Positions 1 to 8,384 of a stretch of 16,636 nucleotides of DNA are shown here, in pieces. The translations under genes and the position numbers were made by a program. How positions within the stretch are numbered: the stretch's first letter is position 1; every line of letters begins with the position of its first letter. Location: the NCBI GenBank assembly GCA_031285605.1, contig JAITVW010000155.1:1-16636 (forward strand). Direction: 5' to 3'. The notes beneath the pieces are model-generated. The model had not been told where the DNA came from, did no database searches, and worked only from the letters and a program-made list of their open reading frames with translations. Origin of the DNA: Fusobacteriales bacterium (GTDB lineage Bacteria > Fusobacteriota > Fusobacteriia > Fusobacteriales > Leptotrichiaceae).

Positions 1-822
1 AAACACCTTATTATCAAATTTTAAATAATATGCCAGAAGCATTAATTCTCCTTTTGCATTTCGACCTCCGTACTTTTTGTCGCCTGCTATTGGAAATCCC
101 ATATCTGCCAACTGTACACGGATCTGATGCTTTCTTCCGGTTATTAGTTCTGCTTCCAGTACTGTATACTTATTTTTTATGGTTTTTATCTTTTTAAAAA
201 CTGCTTTTGCAGCTTTTCCATTCTCTTTATCAGAAACTACTACTTTATCTTCTTTTGTTTCCAGAAAATTATCAATAGTAAACTCATCTTCTGTAATAAT
301 TCCGGTAACCACAGCTATATATCTTTTTTCCAGTTCATTATTCCTTATTTTTTCTGTAAGATATCTCAAAAATTTTAAATTTTTTGCTCCCAGCAGAAGT
401 CCTTTTGTTTCTTTGTCTATTCTGTTAGCAAAATTAATATTTTCGTTTTTATAAATTGATTTATAAACTTCAGCAAGTCCGTAATCATTTCCTGTACCTT
501 TATGAACAGCCACACCTCCGGGCTTATTTATGATAAGACAATCATCATCTTCAAAAAAAACCATTTTCATATATCTGCCTTTATCAATTCTGATGCTGCT
601 ATACTGTTTTTTTTCTGCATTTTTAGATTCTTCCGGAGATTTTATTTCTATAATATCTCCAAGAACAAGTCTGTAATTTTCTTTTTTCTTTTTTCCGTTT
701 ATTTTTACTTTACCTTTTCTTATATATTCAAATATTGTATTAAGAGCTGTATCTTTCAGTTTTTTTCTCAAAAATCTGTCCAGTCTGACTCCTTCCATAT
801 TTTCATCACATTTTATTATCAT
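1..822 (-). CDS. RluA/RluC-family 23S-type pseudouridine synthase (3' end cut by window edge)
   Basis: Isomerises uridine to pseudouridine in RNA, most likely rRNA. I translated it from position 822 leftwards and found 274 open codons running off the window. The N-terminus (about residues 10-60, starting GVRLDRFLRKKL) is an S4 RNA-binding domain. The catalytic domain starts near residue 85. Its core is NRIDKETKGLLL at 133-144, whose Asp136 is the expected nucleophile; the usual family form is HRLDKDTSGLLL. The second signature, TGRKHQIRVQLADMGFPIAGD, lies at 228-248. It follows rodA after 7 nt, and an AGAGG sits 4 nt before the ATG, partly inside the end of rodA. The order S4 plus catalytic domain suits the RluC/RluD branch, but the target uridine cannot be told from the sequence. 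The Asn in place of His in the HRLD motif is a mild departure. Confidence 0.9.
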   Translation of the reverse strand, partial: MIIKCDENMEGVRLDRFLRKKLKDTALNTIFEYIRKGKVKINGKKKKENYRLVLGDIIEIKSPEESKNAEKKQYSSIRIDKGRYMKMVFFEDDDCLIINKPGGVAVHKGTGNDYGLAEVYKSIYKNENINFANRIDKETKGLLLGAKNLKFLRYLTEKIRNNELEKRYIAVVTGIITEDEFTIDNFLETKEDKVVVSDKENGKAAKAVFKKIKTIKNKYTVLEAELITGRKHQIRVQLADMGFPIAGDKKYGGRNAKGELMLLAYYLKFDNKVF

Positions 823-829
823 AATGCCT

Positions 830-1945
830 CTAATCTACATGTATTTTTACACTCTGTACCAGTCCTATAATCATAAATGATGCAATATAGGAACTTCCGC
901 CATAGCTCAAAAACAGCAGAGGCTTCCCTGTTACCGGCATCATACCCATTGTCATTCCTACATTTACTATGAGATGAAAAAAGAAAACACTTGCCGCGCC
1001 ATACAAGACCATTTTTCCGAACTCGTTCTCTATCACTTTACTTGGCCTCAGAATAAAAAATATAAGAAGGAAATAAAGAATTATTACAGAAGCTGATCCT
1101 ACAAATCCTAACTCTTCCGATATAATAGAAAATATAAAATCTGTTTGAGCTTCCGGAAGAAAACTCAGTCTGCTCTGACTTCCCTTAAAAATCCCTGTTC
1201 CTGTCAGACCTCCAGCTCCTATTGATATTTTTGACTGGACTATATTCCAGCCGTCACCTCGAACGTCCTGTTCAGGGTTCAAAAATGTGGTTATTCTGGT
1301 TTTCTGATATGATTTCAATCCGAACATATATACAGGAACTGCCAGCACACATGCCATCAGTCCCATTGCTATCAGCGGTCTTAATCTAACTCCGTATAAA
1401 AAAATCATAGATAAAAATATAAAAATTATAGCAAGAGCTGATCCCAGATCCGGCTGTATTAAAATCAGCACCGTAATAACGGATATCGGAAGAAACACAA
1501 CAATAACGTCTAATATACTGTTTATTCCGTTTTTATAATTTTTTGTAATAAAAACACCCAGTATTAATATCACCATTACTTTAACGAATTCAGACGGCTG
1601 TAGTGAAAACGGCCCTATCATAATCCATCTCTGAGCTCCCAGTCTTTGCTGACCGGCGAATTTTACAAGTAAAAGAAGACCTATGCTTACACCAATTAAT
1701 ATCAGAATTTTTTTCTCAAATTTTCTGTAATCATAAAATGTAAAAGCAATCATTATTCCTGTTCCAAGTACTACCCAAAAAATATGTTTTACTATTATAC
1801 TTTGTGTTTTTGGATCCTCTTTTGTAGCACTATAGATAAAAATAGTCCCTATTGCTACAAGTGTATACACGATTAAAAGAATCAGCTTATCTATCCTGTG
1901 CAGGTTTGTCTGCAGTCTCCTTGTTAATTGTTTGTTTTTAAACAT
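830..1945 (-). CDS. rodA: RodA, SEDS-family peptidoglycan glycosyltransferase
   Basis: Polymerises lipid II into glycan strands for side-wall growth, normally paired with a class B penicillin-binding protein (PBP2), which is not in this window. The 371 residues carry about ten hydrophobic membrane segments. The large extracytoplasmic loop contains FLPEAQTDFIF (272-282 region), whose Asp269 in TDF matches the catalytic Asp known in RodA. The C-terminal family signature starts at Asn328 and ends in LSYGGSS, but has Lys341 where an aliphatic residue is usual (TGKPL rather than TGVPL or TGIPL). RodA is preferred over FtsW or SpoVE because of this length and absence of ftsW-type neighbours (mur genes), though SEDS paralogues are hard to separate. 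It starts 12 nt after dut, with AAGGAG 5 nt before the ATG. Confidence 0.9.
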   Translation of the reverse strand: MFKNKQLTRRLQTNLHRIDKLILLIVYTLVAIGTIFIYSATKEDPKTQSIIVKHIFWVVLGTGIMIAFTFYDYRKFEKKILILIGVSIGLLLLVKFAGQQRLGAQRWIMIGPFSLQPSEFVKVMVILILGVFITKNYKNGINSILDVIVVFLPISVITVLILIQPDLGSALAIIFIFLSMIFLYGVRLRPLIAMGLMACVLAVPVYMFGLKSYQKTRITTFLNPEQDVRGDGWNIVQSKISIGAGGLTGTGIFKGSQSRLSFLPEAQTDFIFSIISEELGFVGSASVIILYFLLIFFILRPSKVIENEFGKMVLYGAASVFFFHLIVNVGMTMGMMPVTGKPLLFLSYGGSSYIASFMIIGLVQSVKIHVD

Positions 1946-1957
1946 AATTTCTCCTTT

Positions 1958-2398
1958 TTATTTACCTGTATGACCAAAACCGCCATCTCCCCGTTTTGTT
2001 TCAGAAAGTCCGTCTTTTACTTCAAAATCCAGTTTATAAACTTTACCCAGTATTAACTGTCCTATTCTTTCATTTGGCTGGATTTTATATATTTCATTGC
2101 TCAAATTTATTAAGAGTACCTTTATTTCTCCTCTGTAATCAGAATCAATTGTTCCCGGTGTATTCAAAACAGTTATTCCGTGTTTGAAAGCAAGACCGCT
2201 TCTGGGTCTTACCTGTATTTCAAATCCTTCGGGTATTTCCAGCTTTATTCCTGTAGACACCAGATATCTTTCAAGAGGCTTTAATTCTATTTCTTTTTCG
2301 ATATTTGCCGAAACATCAATCCCTGCTGATCCTTCTGTCATATATTTAGGTACTTCCACATTATTCTCTATTGTAATTCCTACTTTTATTTTTTCCAT
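1958..2398 (-). CDS. dut: dUTP diphosphatase (trimeric dUTPase)
   Basis: Hydrolyses dUTP to dUMP and pyrophosphate, keeping uracil out of DNA and feeding dTMP synthesis. At 146 residues it has the standard length for a trimeric dUTPase. All five motifs are present in order: motif I GSAGIDVSA (23-31), II RPRSGLA (64-70), III GTIDSDYRGE (82-91) with the catalytic Asp85, IV RIGQLIL (111-117), and V RGDGGFGHTG (136-145), which closes over the neighbouring subunit's active site. The start lies inside the last codons of the M16 peptidase gene (13-nt overlap), with GGGAG 7 nt upstream of the ATG, so translation is probably coupled. Confidence 0.97.
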   Translation of the reverse strand: MEKIKVGITIENNVEVPKYMTEGSAGIDVSANIEKEIELKPLERYLVSTGIKLEIPEGFEIQVRPRSGLAFKHGITVLNTPGTIDSDYRGEIKVLLINLSNEIYKIQPNERIGQLILGKVYKLDFEVKDGLSETKRGDGGFGHTGK

Positions 2399-3612
2399 TT
2401 TACATCTCCCAGTATTGTTACATTTTCTTCATAATATTTATCTTTTATAAAGTCATTTATCAGATTCAAATCTACATTTTTCACTTCTGTGCGGAGCTTT
2501 TCCTCATCAAATATTTCTCCGTATTTCAAATAATGAGTTCCTATTATATTCATTCTGTTTCTGATATTTTCAAGTGAAAAGGCTATTTTACTTAAAAATT
2601 TATTTTGTGCTTTTTCCAGCTCGGAAATATTTATTCCTTTTCTTCTTAGATTCAAAAATTCAGCTTTTGTTATTTTAACAGCTTTTTTATATGATTTCTC
2701 ATTTGTACCTATATATGTTGTTACTACTCCGCCTTCTTTGTATGTCTGATTAAAAGTATGAACAGAATAAGCCAGTCCCATTTCTTCCCTGATTTTCTGG
2801 AATAATCTGGAACTCATCGTCCCCCCCATTATATTTGATATTACATCATAATAAATCCTGTTTTCATCAAGATATGAAACTCCGGGATATGATATACATA
2901 TATTTACCTGTTTTATATCTTTTTCATACACTTTTTCACCACTTTGAAATGAAAAGTCTATTTTTTCATATCTATCTGTTTTTTCCTGATTAAAATTCCC
3001 AAAATATTTATCAATGATTCTTTTTATCTTCTCTTTTTTGAAATTTCCTGATACTACTATTACAAGGTTATCTTTTGTATATCTTTCAGTATAATATTTT
3101 ACTATATTATCTCTTGTAAAACCTTTTACGCTTTTTTCCGTCCCTATTATAGGTTTTCCGAGATTACCGGCTATACTGTCTTTTGAATTAAGTTCCAGTA
3201 CAAGATCATCCGGTGTATCCTGATACATTCTTATTTCTTCTACTACTACATCTTTTTCCTTTTCAAGCTCCTCCTGATCAAATACAGAATTCCCCACCAT
3301 ATCACACAAAATTTCCAGGGCTTGTTCTACATAATCCTTCAGAACACTTATATAATACACTGTTTCTTCTTTACTGGTATAAGCATTAATGCTTCCGCCT
3401 AAATAATCCACCTCTTGTGATATTTCCTGATAATTTCTGTTTTTTGTTCCTTTAAACATCATATGCTCTATTAAATGTGATAATCCGTGTTCCTCCGCTG
3501 TTTCATCCTTTGCCCCTGTCTTCACAAAAACACCTATGGAAGCTGAAGACACATTTGAAATATAATCATAAATTATTTTAATTCCTTTTGGCGTATTAGT
3601 TAGTTTTAACAT
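2386..3612 (-). CDS. M16-family zinc peptidase (processing-peptidase-like)
   Basis: A metallopeptidase of the M16B group, related to mitochondrial processing peptidase and Bacillus YmxG/MlpA. The 408 residues hold the inverted zinc motif HLIEH (46-50), with Glu49 as catalytic base, and the third ligand in VVVEEIRM, most likely Glu126, 76 residues after His50. A C-terminal inactive-type M16 domain follows from about residue 165, with the conserved SSRLFQKIREEMGLAYSV (267-284). No signal peptide is seen, so it is probably cytoplasmic; its natural substrate is unknown. It follows lptG after 11 nt with AAAGGAG 6 nt before the ATG, and its end overlaps dut. A G7 homopolymer encodes Gly263-Gly264 just before the C-terminal signature. 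Confidence 0.93.
   Translation of the reverse strand: MLKLTNTPKGIKIIYDYISNVSSASIGVFVKTGAKDETAEEHGLSHLIEHMMFKGTKNRNYQEISQEVDYLGGSINAYTSKEETVYYISVLKDYVEQALEILCDMVGNSVFDQEELEKEKDVVVEEIRMYQDTPDDLVLELNSKDSIAGNLGKPIIGTEKSVKGFTRDNIVKYYTERYTKDNLVIVVSGNFKKEKIKRIIDKYFGNFNQEKTDRYEKIDFSFQSGEKVYEKDIKQVNICISYPGVSYLDENRIYYDVISNIMGGTMSSRLFQKIREEMGLAYSVHTFNQTYKEGGVVTTYIGTNEKSYKKAVKITKAEFLNLRRKGINISELEKAQNKFLSKIAFSLENIRNRMNIIGTHYLKYGEIFDEEKLRTEVKNVDLNLINDFIKDKYYEENVTILGDVKWKK
2821..2827 (-). repeat. G7 homopolymer inside the M16 peptidase gene
   Basis: Seven C on the plus strand, G7 in the coding sense (ATG GGG GGG ACG, Gly263-Gly264). Such a run is rare in AT-rich DNA. The frame is intact in this copy. Confidence 0.9.
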
Positions 3613-3623
3613 CTCTCACTCCT

Positions 3624-4706
3624 TTAATATTCATCTTTTCTGAACAAATATATTCCCAATGCAAAAAATACTATATTTGTCAGCCATGCCGTTATATATA
3701 ATGGAAACACAGAAACTACAGGTCCCATTGATCTAAGCATTGTCGATATTCCATAATAACTGTATCCTATTAACACAGAAAGTCCTATGTTTATTGCTGC
3801 TCCTCCCCTGACATACTTACTTCCCAGAGATAACCCGATAAAACTCATTATGAATGAAGCAAAAGTAAATGATAATCTGTTATATAATTCTGAAAATAAA
3901 TCATTTGTATTAGCTCCCACTCTGCTGTAATAAACGGATTTTTCCCTTAATTCCTTTAATGTAAGCTCTTTTGCCTTTACCTGATCCTCTAATATCTCGT
4001 TTGGCGTTGCCCGAAGCTGAAATTCACTGCTGAGTATCTCATTTTCTATATTTTTTTCTACATCCAGTTCTTTTAATGAACCGAAATCCCATATTTTTGA
4101 CTGATTATTATATGTTGCACTTGGTGATACATATATATTCTTTATACCATTTAAATTTTCATGAAAATCTACAATCATAATTCCTTCCATTAAATTTTTA
4201 TTTTTGTTTACATAACCGGCATAAAGCATTCTGTTTTTATCAAGTTTTATATATACATCTTTTTTCTCATTTTTTTTAGTCTGGTCATCTTCTTTCAGCT
4301 TTTGGTCCTTCATTTCCCGCTTCAGCTTATTTGCCTCCGGAAGTATATTTATACTTATATACATTGTAAAAACTGATACCAGTGCAGAAAATAATATAGG
4401 AAACAGTACAAATCTCCGAAAACTGACTCCCGCAGTTTTTACTGCTGTTATTTCCAGACGCTGTGCCATTCTGCTTATTGACAAAAGACTTCCAAGAAGT
4501 ATCCCCAGCGGCGCCGTGTTCGCAAGAATCTCCTGCAGCCCGTATTTTATGTAAACCATACTGTCCTTTAGAGTAAACTTATCCTCCATTATCCAGCCTG
4601 TCACATTGATACTTTCTGCCAAAAGGAAAATCATCAGAAACATCAGCATTCCAAGTATAAAACCTTTTATATAATTTATTAAAATATATCTGTCTAACTT
4701 ATTCAC
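3624..4706 (-). CDS. lptG: LptG-like LPS export permease (YjgQ family), GTG start
   Basis: One of two inner-membrane permease halves that, with LptF and the LptB ATPase, extract LPS from the inner membrane and pass it to the periplasmic bridge. The 360 residues show the family layout: three N-terminal membrane segments (about 12-35, 55-78, 97-122), a periplasmic beta-jellyroll region (about 150-260), and three C-terminal segments (about 275-355). The cytoplasmic coupling-helix stretch MAQRLEITAVKTAGVS (80-95) resembles LptG (LAQRSELVVMQASG in E. coli) more than LptF, which is why I assign this copy as LptG. The start is GTG and shares one base with the lptF stop (TAGTG); AAGGAG lies 6 nt before it. 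F and G assignments could be swapped. Confidence 0.88.
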   Translation of the reverse strand: MNKLDRYILINYIKGFILGMLMFLMIFLLAESINVTGWIMEDKFTLKDSMVYIKYGLQEILANTAPLGILLGSLLSISRMAQRLEITAVKTAGVSFRRFVLFPILFSALVSVFTMYISINILPEANKLKREMKDQKLKEDDQTKKNEKKDVYIKLDKNRMLYAGYVNKNKNLMEGIMIVDFHENLNGIKNIYVSPSATYNNQSKIWDFGSLKELDVEKNIENEILSSEFQLRATPNEILEDQVKAKELTLKELREKSVYYSRVGANTNDLFSELYNRLSFTFASFIMSFIGLSLGSKYVRGGAAINIGLSVLIGYSYYGISTMLRSMGPVVSVFPLYITAWLTNIVFFALGIYLFRKDEY

Positions 4707-5800
4707 TATCGGCTCCTTGACTTTTTAATTGATAATACCAAACATAAAACCAATAAAATAAAATTTGGCATCCACATTGCTATATTAGGATCTATATGAT
4801 TTTTCTGGACAATAATTTTTGCATAACTCGCCAGACCTATATAAGCAAATATTACTATAAGACTTATTCCAAAACTTATACCTTTTCCCGATCTTTTATT
4901 TGATACTGCCAAAAGTACGCCCAGCCAGCATAATAAAACACTCGCAAAAGGTCCTATTATTCTTTCGTTATATTTTATCATATATCTTACAGAATCTTCA
5001 TAAGGCTCACCTTCAGCCGTAGATTGTTTATATGCTTCTTTTAATTCCCGCAGATTCATTTCGTTTCTTGATTTTTTTTCTATATCTTCCTGTTTAAAAA
5101 ATGTACTCATCGGCAGATATTGTTCCTCATATCTGGCAACTACTTTTCTATCTCCTGTTTTATCAAAATTAAATCCTTCCACATTTTTCAGCAGCATATA
5201 TCCTGCTTCAAATTTTGCTTTTTCGGCAAAAAATACAGTAGGATATTCTCCTTCCTTAGTTCTCTGAAATAATACAAATTTACTTGCTTCAGCTTTGTTG
5301 TTATCCACTTCGTCAACATAGAAACCAAATCCCGCATCGGAATTTGAAAGAAATACTTTTGCTTCTGTAAGTGAACTGGGCTTGGAAGAAAATAAACTTC
5401 TTTTCTCTATATTAATATTATTCAGTGCTCTGGGATTTACTTCTATTTCCATAAACAGCCCCAGTACTGTAAGCAGTATTCCAAATATAATTGCAGGTCT
5501 TGTTATCCTGAACAGACTTGTACCGGCACTTTCTATTGCTATGAGTTCATTTGTTTCGGAAAAATTCCCGTAAGTCAGCATTACTCCAAGAAAGGCACCC
5601 ATCGGAATAGTTTGTGTAAGTACTCCCGGAACCAAATATATAAAATAATCTATTACTAACAAAAACGGAAGGTCATTAGTAAATAATTTTTCCATTATGT
5701 CAATAAAAACATTAATTATCAGTATGAAGGTAAAAATGCTTATTCCAAATACTGAAGGTAATATAAGTGCTTTGTATATATATTTATCTATTATTTTCAT
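4706..5800 (-). CDS. lptF: LptF-like LPS export permease (YjgP family)
   Basis: Partner permease of LptG in the LptB2FG transporter. The 364 residues have the same layout: membrane segments at about 12-35, 48-78 and 97-118, a periplasmic beta-rich middle (about 125-260), and three C-terminal segments (about 275-358). The coupling-helix stretch SETNELIAIESAGTS (81-95) fits LptF, and first position in the pair matches the lptF-lptG order of other bacteria. The protein ends in a basic tail (KKSRSR). The gene begins inside cvpA (17-nt overlap), with AAGGTGG a few nt before the ATG, and its TAG overlaps the GTG of lptG by one base, consistent with equimolar, coupled synthesis of the two halves. 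Confidence 0.88.
   Translation of the reverse strand: MKIIDKYIYKALILPSVFGISIFTFILIINVFIDIMEKLFTNDLPFLLVIDYFIYLVPGVLTQTIPMGAFLGVMLTYGNFSETNELIAIESAGTSLFRITRPAIIFGILLTVLGLFMEIEVNPRALNNINIEKRSLFSSKPSSLTEAKVFLSNSDAGFGFYVDEVDNNKAEASKFVLFQRTKEGEYPTVFFAEKAKFEAGYMLLKNVEGFNFDKTGDRKVVARYEEQYLPMSTFFKQEDIEKKSRNEMNLRELKEAYKQSTAEGEPYEDSVRYMIKYNERIIGPFASVLLCWLGVLLAVSNKRSGKGISFGISLIVIFAYIGLASYAKIIVQKNHIDPNIAMWMPNFILLVLCLVLSIKKSRSR
4713..4718 (-). promoter_or_regulatory. Ribosome binding site fixing the GTG start of lptG
   Basis: The coding strand reads AAGGAG, then six bases, then GTG. The site lies in the last codons of lptF, and the GTG overlaps the lptF TAG stop. This spacing is ideal, and it supports the GTG instead of a later in-frame ATG. 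Confidence 0.75.
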
Positions 5801-6374
5801 TTTCCACCTTCGGTTTTTCGTCGTTATTTTCCAGTTCCTTCAGTATATCATTTCTGAATTTTTTTTCGTCGTTATTCTGTTTATACTCTGTCAGTGTGTC
5901 TTTTATAAAATCAGGAAATAAATCCGAATAACTATATAAATAAGTTGATATTATATTAACTGAAATACTTTCTTTCATTGTTGTCCTTAGTTTTTGATCA
6001 GTTTTTGAAACCAATAAAAGTATTATAAAAACTATAAATACCAAAAAACTTCCTTTCACTAACCCCAAAAAGCCTCCCAGTATATTGTCCAATCTTTTTA
6101 ATTTTATTAATTTCAAAAATCTTTTGAATAAATTCAGCACAATAAATAACATTACAAAAATTGCAACGATTATCCCCGCAAAAATTTTGGCATTATCTAA
6201 ATATGTCCCCTTATCCTCGGTAAAAAAGACCAAAATAAAAGGATACAGCATATTTGAAAGATAAAATGACAGTAATGTTATAAATATTCCAAAAAATTCA
6301 AAAATAAAACCTTTTTTATAACCTAAAAGAAAAAACAGTGCCAATATAATTAAAAAAGCTACATCTATTATCAT
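5784..6374 (-). CDS. cvpA: CvpA-family inner-membrane protein
   Basis: CvpA proteins are small inner-membrane proteins named for a role in colicin V production in E. coli and linked in other studies to envelope stress tolerance; the molecular activity is unsettled. This 196-residue protein has four hydrophobic segments (about 3-20, 25-50, 62-85, 98-123). The family feature is the short loop LDNILGGFLGLVKG near 95-108, between the third and fourth segments. A charged, Glu/Lys/Asn-rich tail follows, probably cytoplasmic. An upstream in-frame ATG at 6578 would add 68 residues, but that stretch is the alr gene read in another frame. I chose the ATG at 6374 because AGGAG precedes it by 7 nt and it forms TAATG with the alr stop. 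Its end overlaps lptF by 17 nt. Confidence 0.87.
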   Translation of the reverse strand: MIIDVAFLIILALFFLLGYKKGFIFEFFGIFITLLSFYLSNMLYPFILVFFTEDKGTYLDNAKIFAGIIVAIFVMLFIVLNLFKRFLKLIKLKRLDNILGGFLGLVKGSFLVFIVFIILLLVSKTDQKLRTTMKESISVNIISTYLYSYSDLFPDFIKDTLTEYKQNNDEKKFRNDILKELENNDEKPKVENENNR

Positions 6375-7444
6375 TATTTCTCTCCTACATAAATTCTGGT
6401 CACTCTCTGACCTATTCCGCACAAAATTTCGTATGAAATAGTCCCGCATTTTTCCGCTACTTCTTCTATATGAATATTTTCGCCAAAAAATTCTACTGTG
6501 TCGCCGACGTTTACTTCCAAGTCTTCCGGTATACTCACCATAAGCTGGTCCATGCATATTGTTCCTGCTATTCTGCATCTTCTGTTATTTATGACAACTT
6601 CACCTTTTCCTGTAAGATCACGTCTTATTCCGTCAGCATATCCTATGGAAACAGTTGCTATTTTTTCCCCTGTTCTGCCTTCGTATTTTCTATTATAGCT
6701 TATAAATGAATTATTTTCTAACTTTTTTATAAAACTGACTCTGGATTTAAGAGCCATAACAGGTTTAAAATCATAAGAAAATGCATTTTCTTTTTTTATT
6801 CCGCCGTATAAAATAATTCCGGGTCTTATTATATCATATTTTGACTCTGAAAACTGCATTGACCCAAAGCTGTTTAATATATGTCTGTATTTTGCTTTCG
6901 GGAATTTTTCTATTACTTTTTTAAAATCTTCAAGTTGCCGTATTGTATATTCAGTGTTTGTATCAGCTGAAGACAGATGTGAAAATATTCCTTCTATCTT
7001 TATTTTACTGTTTTTTTCTGTTTTTCTTTTTACTTCATCCAGAGAATTCTGACCAAATCCTATTCTTCCCATTCCGGTATCTACTGCCAGATGAACTCTC
7101 GGTGCCAGATTATTTTCATTGAGAAAATCTATTTCATCCATAGAAGTTAACGGAAAAGCTATATTCATATCTATAGCTTTTCTCATATCTTCAGTTTCTA
7201 CCGGACCGAATACCAGTATATTCGTTGCCTTATCAAGTTTCCGAAGTTTTTCAGCCTCATTAAATGTTGCCACTCCTGCCCATTTTATACCTTCTGAAAC
7301 AAGTACATTAAATACCTTTTCCATCCCGTGTCCGTAAGCATCGGCCTTTATCGCCGGCAGCAGCATACTGTCACCTGCTATTGTTTTCAGAATACTTATA
7401 TTATGTCTCAAATTATCCAAATTGATTTCAGCCCAGCTTCTCAT
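6374..7444 (-). CDS. alr: Alanine racemase
   Basis: PLP-dependent racemase that makes D-alanine for the peptidoglycan stem peptide. The 356-residue length is normal. The PLP lysine is Lys33 in AIKADAYGHG (31-40), and the second catalytic base is Tyr269 in SIGYADGIRR (267-276). Arg127 in MGRIGF and the MDQLMV stretch (298-303) match residues that tune PLP and substrate binding. The protein ends with the family's LCGIGQRVTRIYV (341-353). The gene starts 12 nt after secF with AGGAG 9 nt before the ATG, and its TAA overlaps the cvpA ATG by one base. Together with rodA downstream it gives the run a cell-wall component. Confidence 0.97.
   Translation of the reverse strand: MRSWAEINLDNLRHNISILKTIAGDSMLLPAIKADAYGHGMEKVFNVLVSEGIKWAGVATFNEAEKLRKLDKATNILVFGPVETEDMRKAIDMNIAFPLTSMDEIDFLNENNLAPRVHLAVDTGMGRIGFGQNSLDEVKRKTEKNSKIKIEGIFSHLSSADTNTEYTIRQLEDFKKVIEKFPKAKYRHILNSFGSMQFSESKYDIIRPGIILYGGIKKENAFSYDFKPVMALKSRVSFIKKLENNSFISYNRKYEGRTGEKIATVSIGYADGIRRDLTGKGEVVINNRRCRIAGTICMDQLMVSIPEDLEVNVGDTVEFFGENIHIEEVAEKCGTISYEILCGIGQRVTRIYVGEK
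6382..6386 (-). promoter_or_regulatory. Ribosome binding site deciding the cvpA start
   Basis: AGGAG on the coding strand, 7 nt before the ATG at 6374 and inside the last codons of alr. It supports the 196-residue CvpA over the longer reading from 6578, which is preceded only by alr coding sequence. Confidence 0.75.
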
Positions 7445-7456
7445 CTATTTTCACTC

Positions 7457-8383
7457 CTATACTACGACTTTTTCCATACTTCTGTCTTTTTTTCCGTTTT
7501 TTTCTTGTTTTGGCGGTTTTTTGAATCTTCTCATCAGATAAACAAGAGGACTAGCCAGCCATATTGATGAATAAGTACCATATACTATCCCGACCAGTAA
7601 TGTAATATTAAATGTTCTTAACGTACTTCCCCCGAATATAAGCAGAGCAGCTAAGGCAAGAAGTGTAGTCAGTGAAGTATAAACAGATCTCATAAATACC
7701 TTATTTACACTCTCGTCGATTACATCTGCAAACGGCTTCTTCCCGGAGTATTTATGATCATTTTCCCTTATCCTGTCAAATATTACTATTGTATCATTCA
7801 TTGAATATCCCAGTATAGTTAATATTGCAGCTATAAACGGAGTATCTACCTCGAACTGGAAGAATGATACGAATCCTATAGTTACCAATACATCGTGTAA
7901 AAGTGCAAGAACACTGCTTAATGCGTATATCCATTCAAATCTTATTGTTATATATATCAGTATCAGTACCGCCCCCAGGACTAATGCCCATACCGCATTT
8001 TTAGCAAGCTCGTTTCCTATTACCGCTCCTACCGCATCAGCTTTTATTAATTCATAATTTCCCTGTTTTGTTTTTAAATCTTCCAGAATCGCTGATTTTT
8101 CTTTTTCATCTGCTATCTGTGTTCTGAGTAAAACTGTATTTCCTTCTGAGTATTGTACTTTATTAGATTTCAGCGAAGGATATTTTGACGTCATTTCTTT
8201 TAAAGTTTTATCCATTGCTTCCTTATTTACCTGCTTTTCAAATTTCATCTGATAAATATTACCGCCTGTAAAATCTATTCCCAGATTGAATCCTTTTGTA
8301 AATATTGAGAAAAGAGAAAATAATATCATAAGTGTAGAAAATATAAAATATATATTTCTTGTTTTCATTAATTTCAAATCCAT
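7457..8383 (-). CDS. secF: Protein translocase subunit SecF
   Basis: Partner of SecD; the SecDF complex uses the proton gradient to help pull secreted proteins across the membrane after SecA-driven entry. The 308 residues have one N-terminal membrane segment (11-30), a small periplasmic domain starting with GIDFTGG (35-41), and five C-terminal segments. Conserved stretches are IRFEW (147-151), GYSMNDTIVIFDRIREN (192-208) and GTYSSIWLASPL (269-280). The C-terminus is a basic, probably cytoplasmic tail (290-308). It starts one base after the secD stop, its ribosome binding site (GGAGTG) lying within the last secD codons, so the pair is almost certainly coupled. Confidence 0.97.
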   Translation of the reverse strand: MDLKLMKTRNIYFIFSTLMILFSLFSIFTKGFNLGIDFTGGNIYQMKFEKQVNKEAMDKTLKEMTSKYPSLKSNKVQYSEGNTVLLRTQIADEKEKSAILEDLKTKQGNYELIKADAVGAVIGNELAKNAVWALVLGAVLILIYITIRFEWIYALSSVLALLHDVLVTIGFVSFFQFEVDTPFIAAILTILGYSMNDTIVIFDRIRENDHKYSGKKPFADVIDESVNKVFMRSVYTSLTTLLALAALLIFGGSTLRTFNITLLVGIVYGTYSSIWLASPLVYLMRRFKKPPKQEKNGKKDRSMEKVVV

Positions 8384-8384
8384 A

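Noticed and set aside
179..870. Plus-strand ORFs of 91 and 122 residues
   Set aside because: They lie opposite the pseudouridine synthase gene, are rich in Phe, Ser and Leu as expected for antisense of an AT-rich Lys/Glu-rich gene, and match no family I recognise.
6375..6578. A 68-residue N-terminal extension of CvpA from the ATG at 6578
   Set aside because: The stretch is basic, not membrane-like, and is alr read in another frame. The ATG at 6374 has an AGGAG site and starts a typical CvpA membrane segment.
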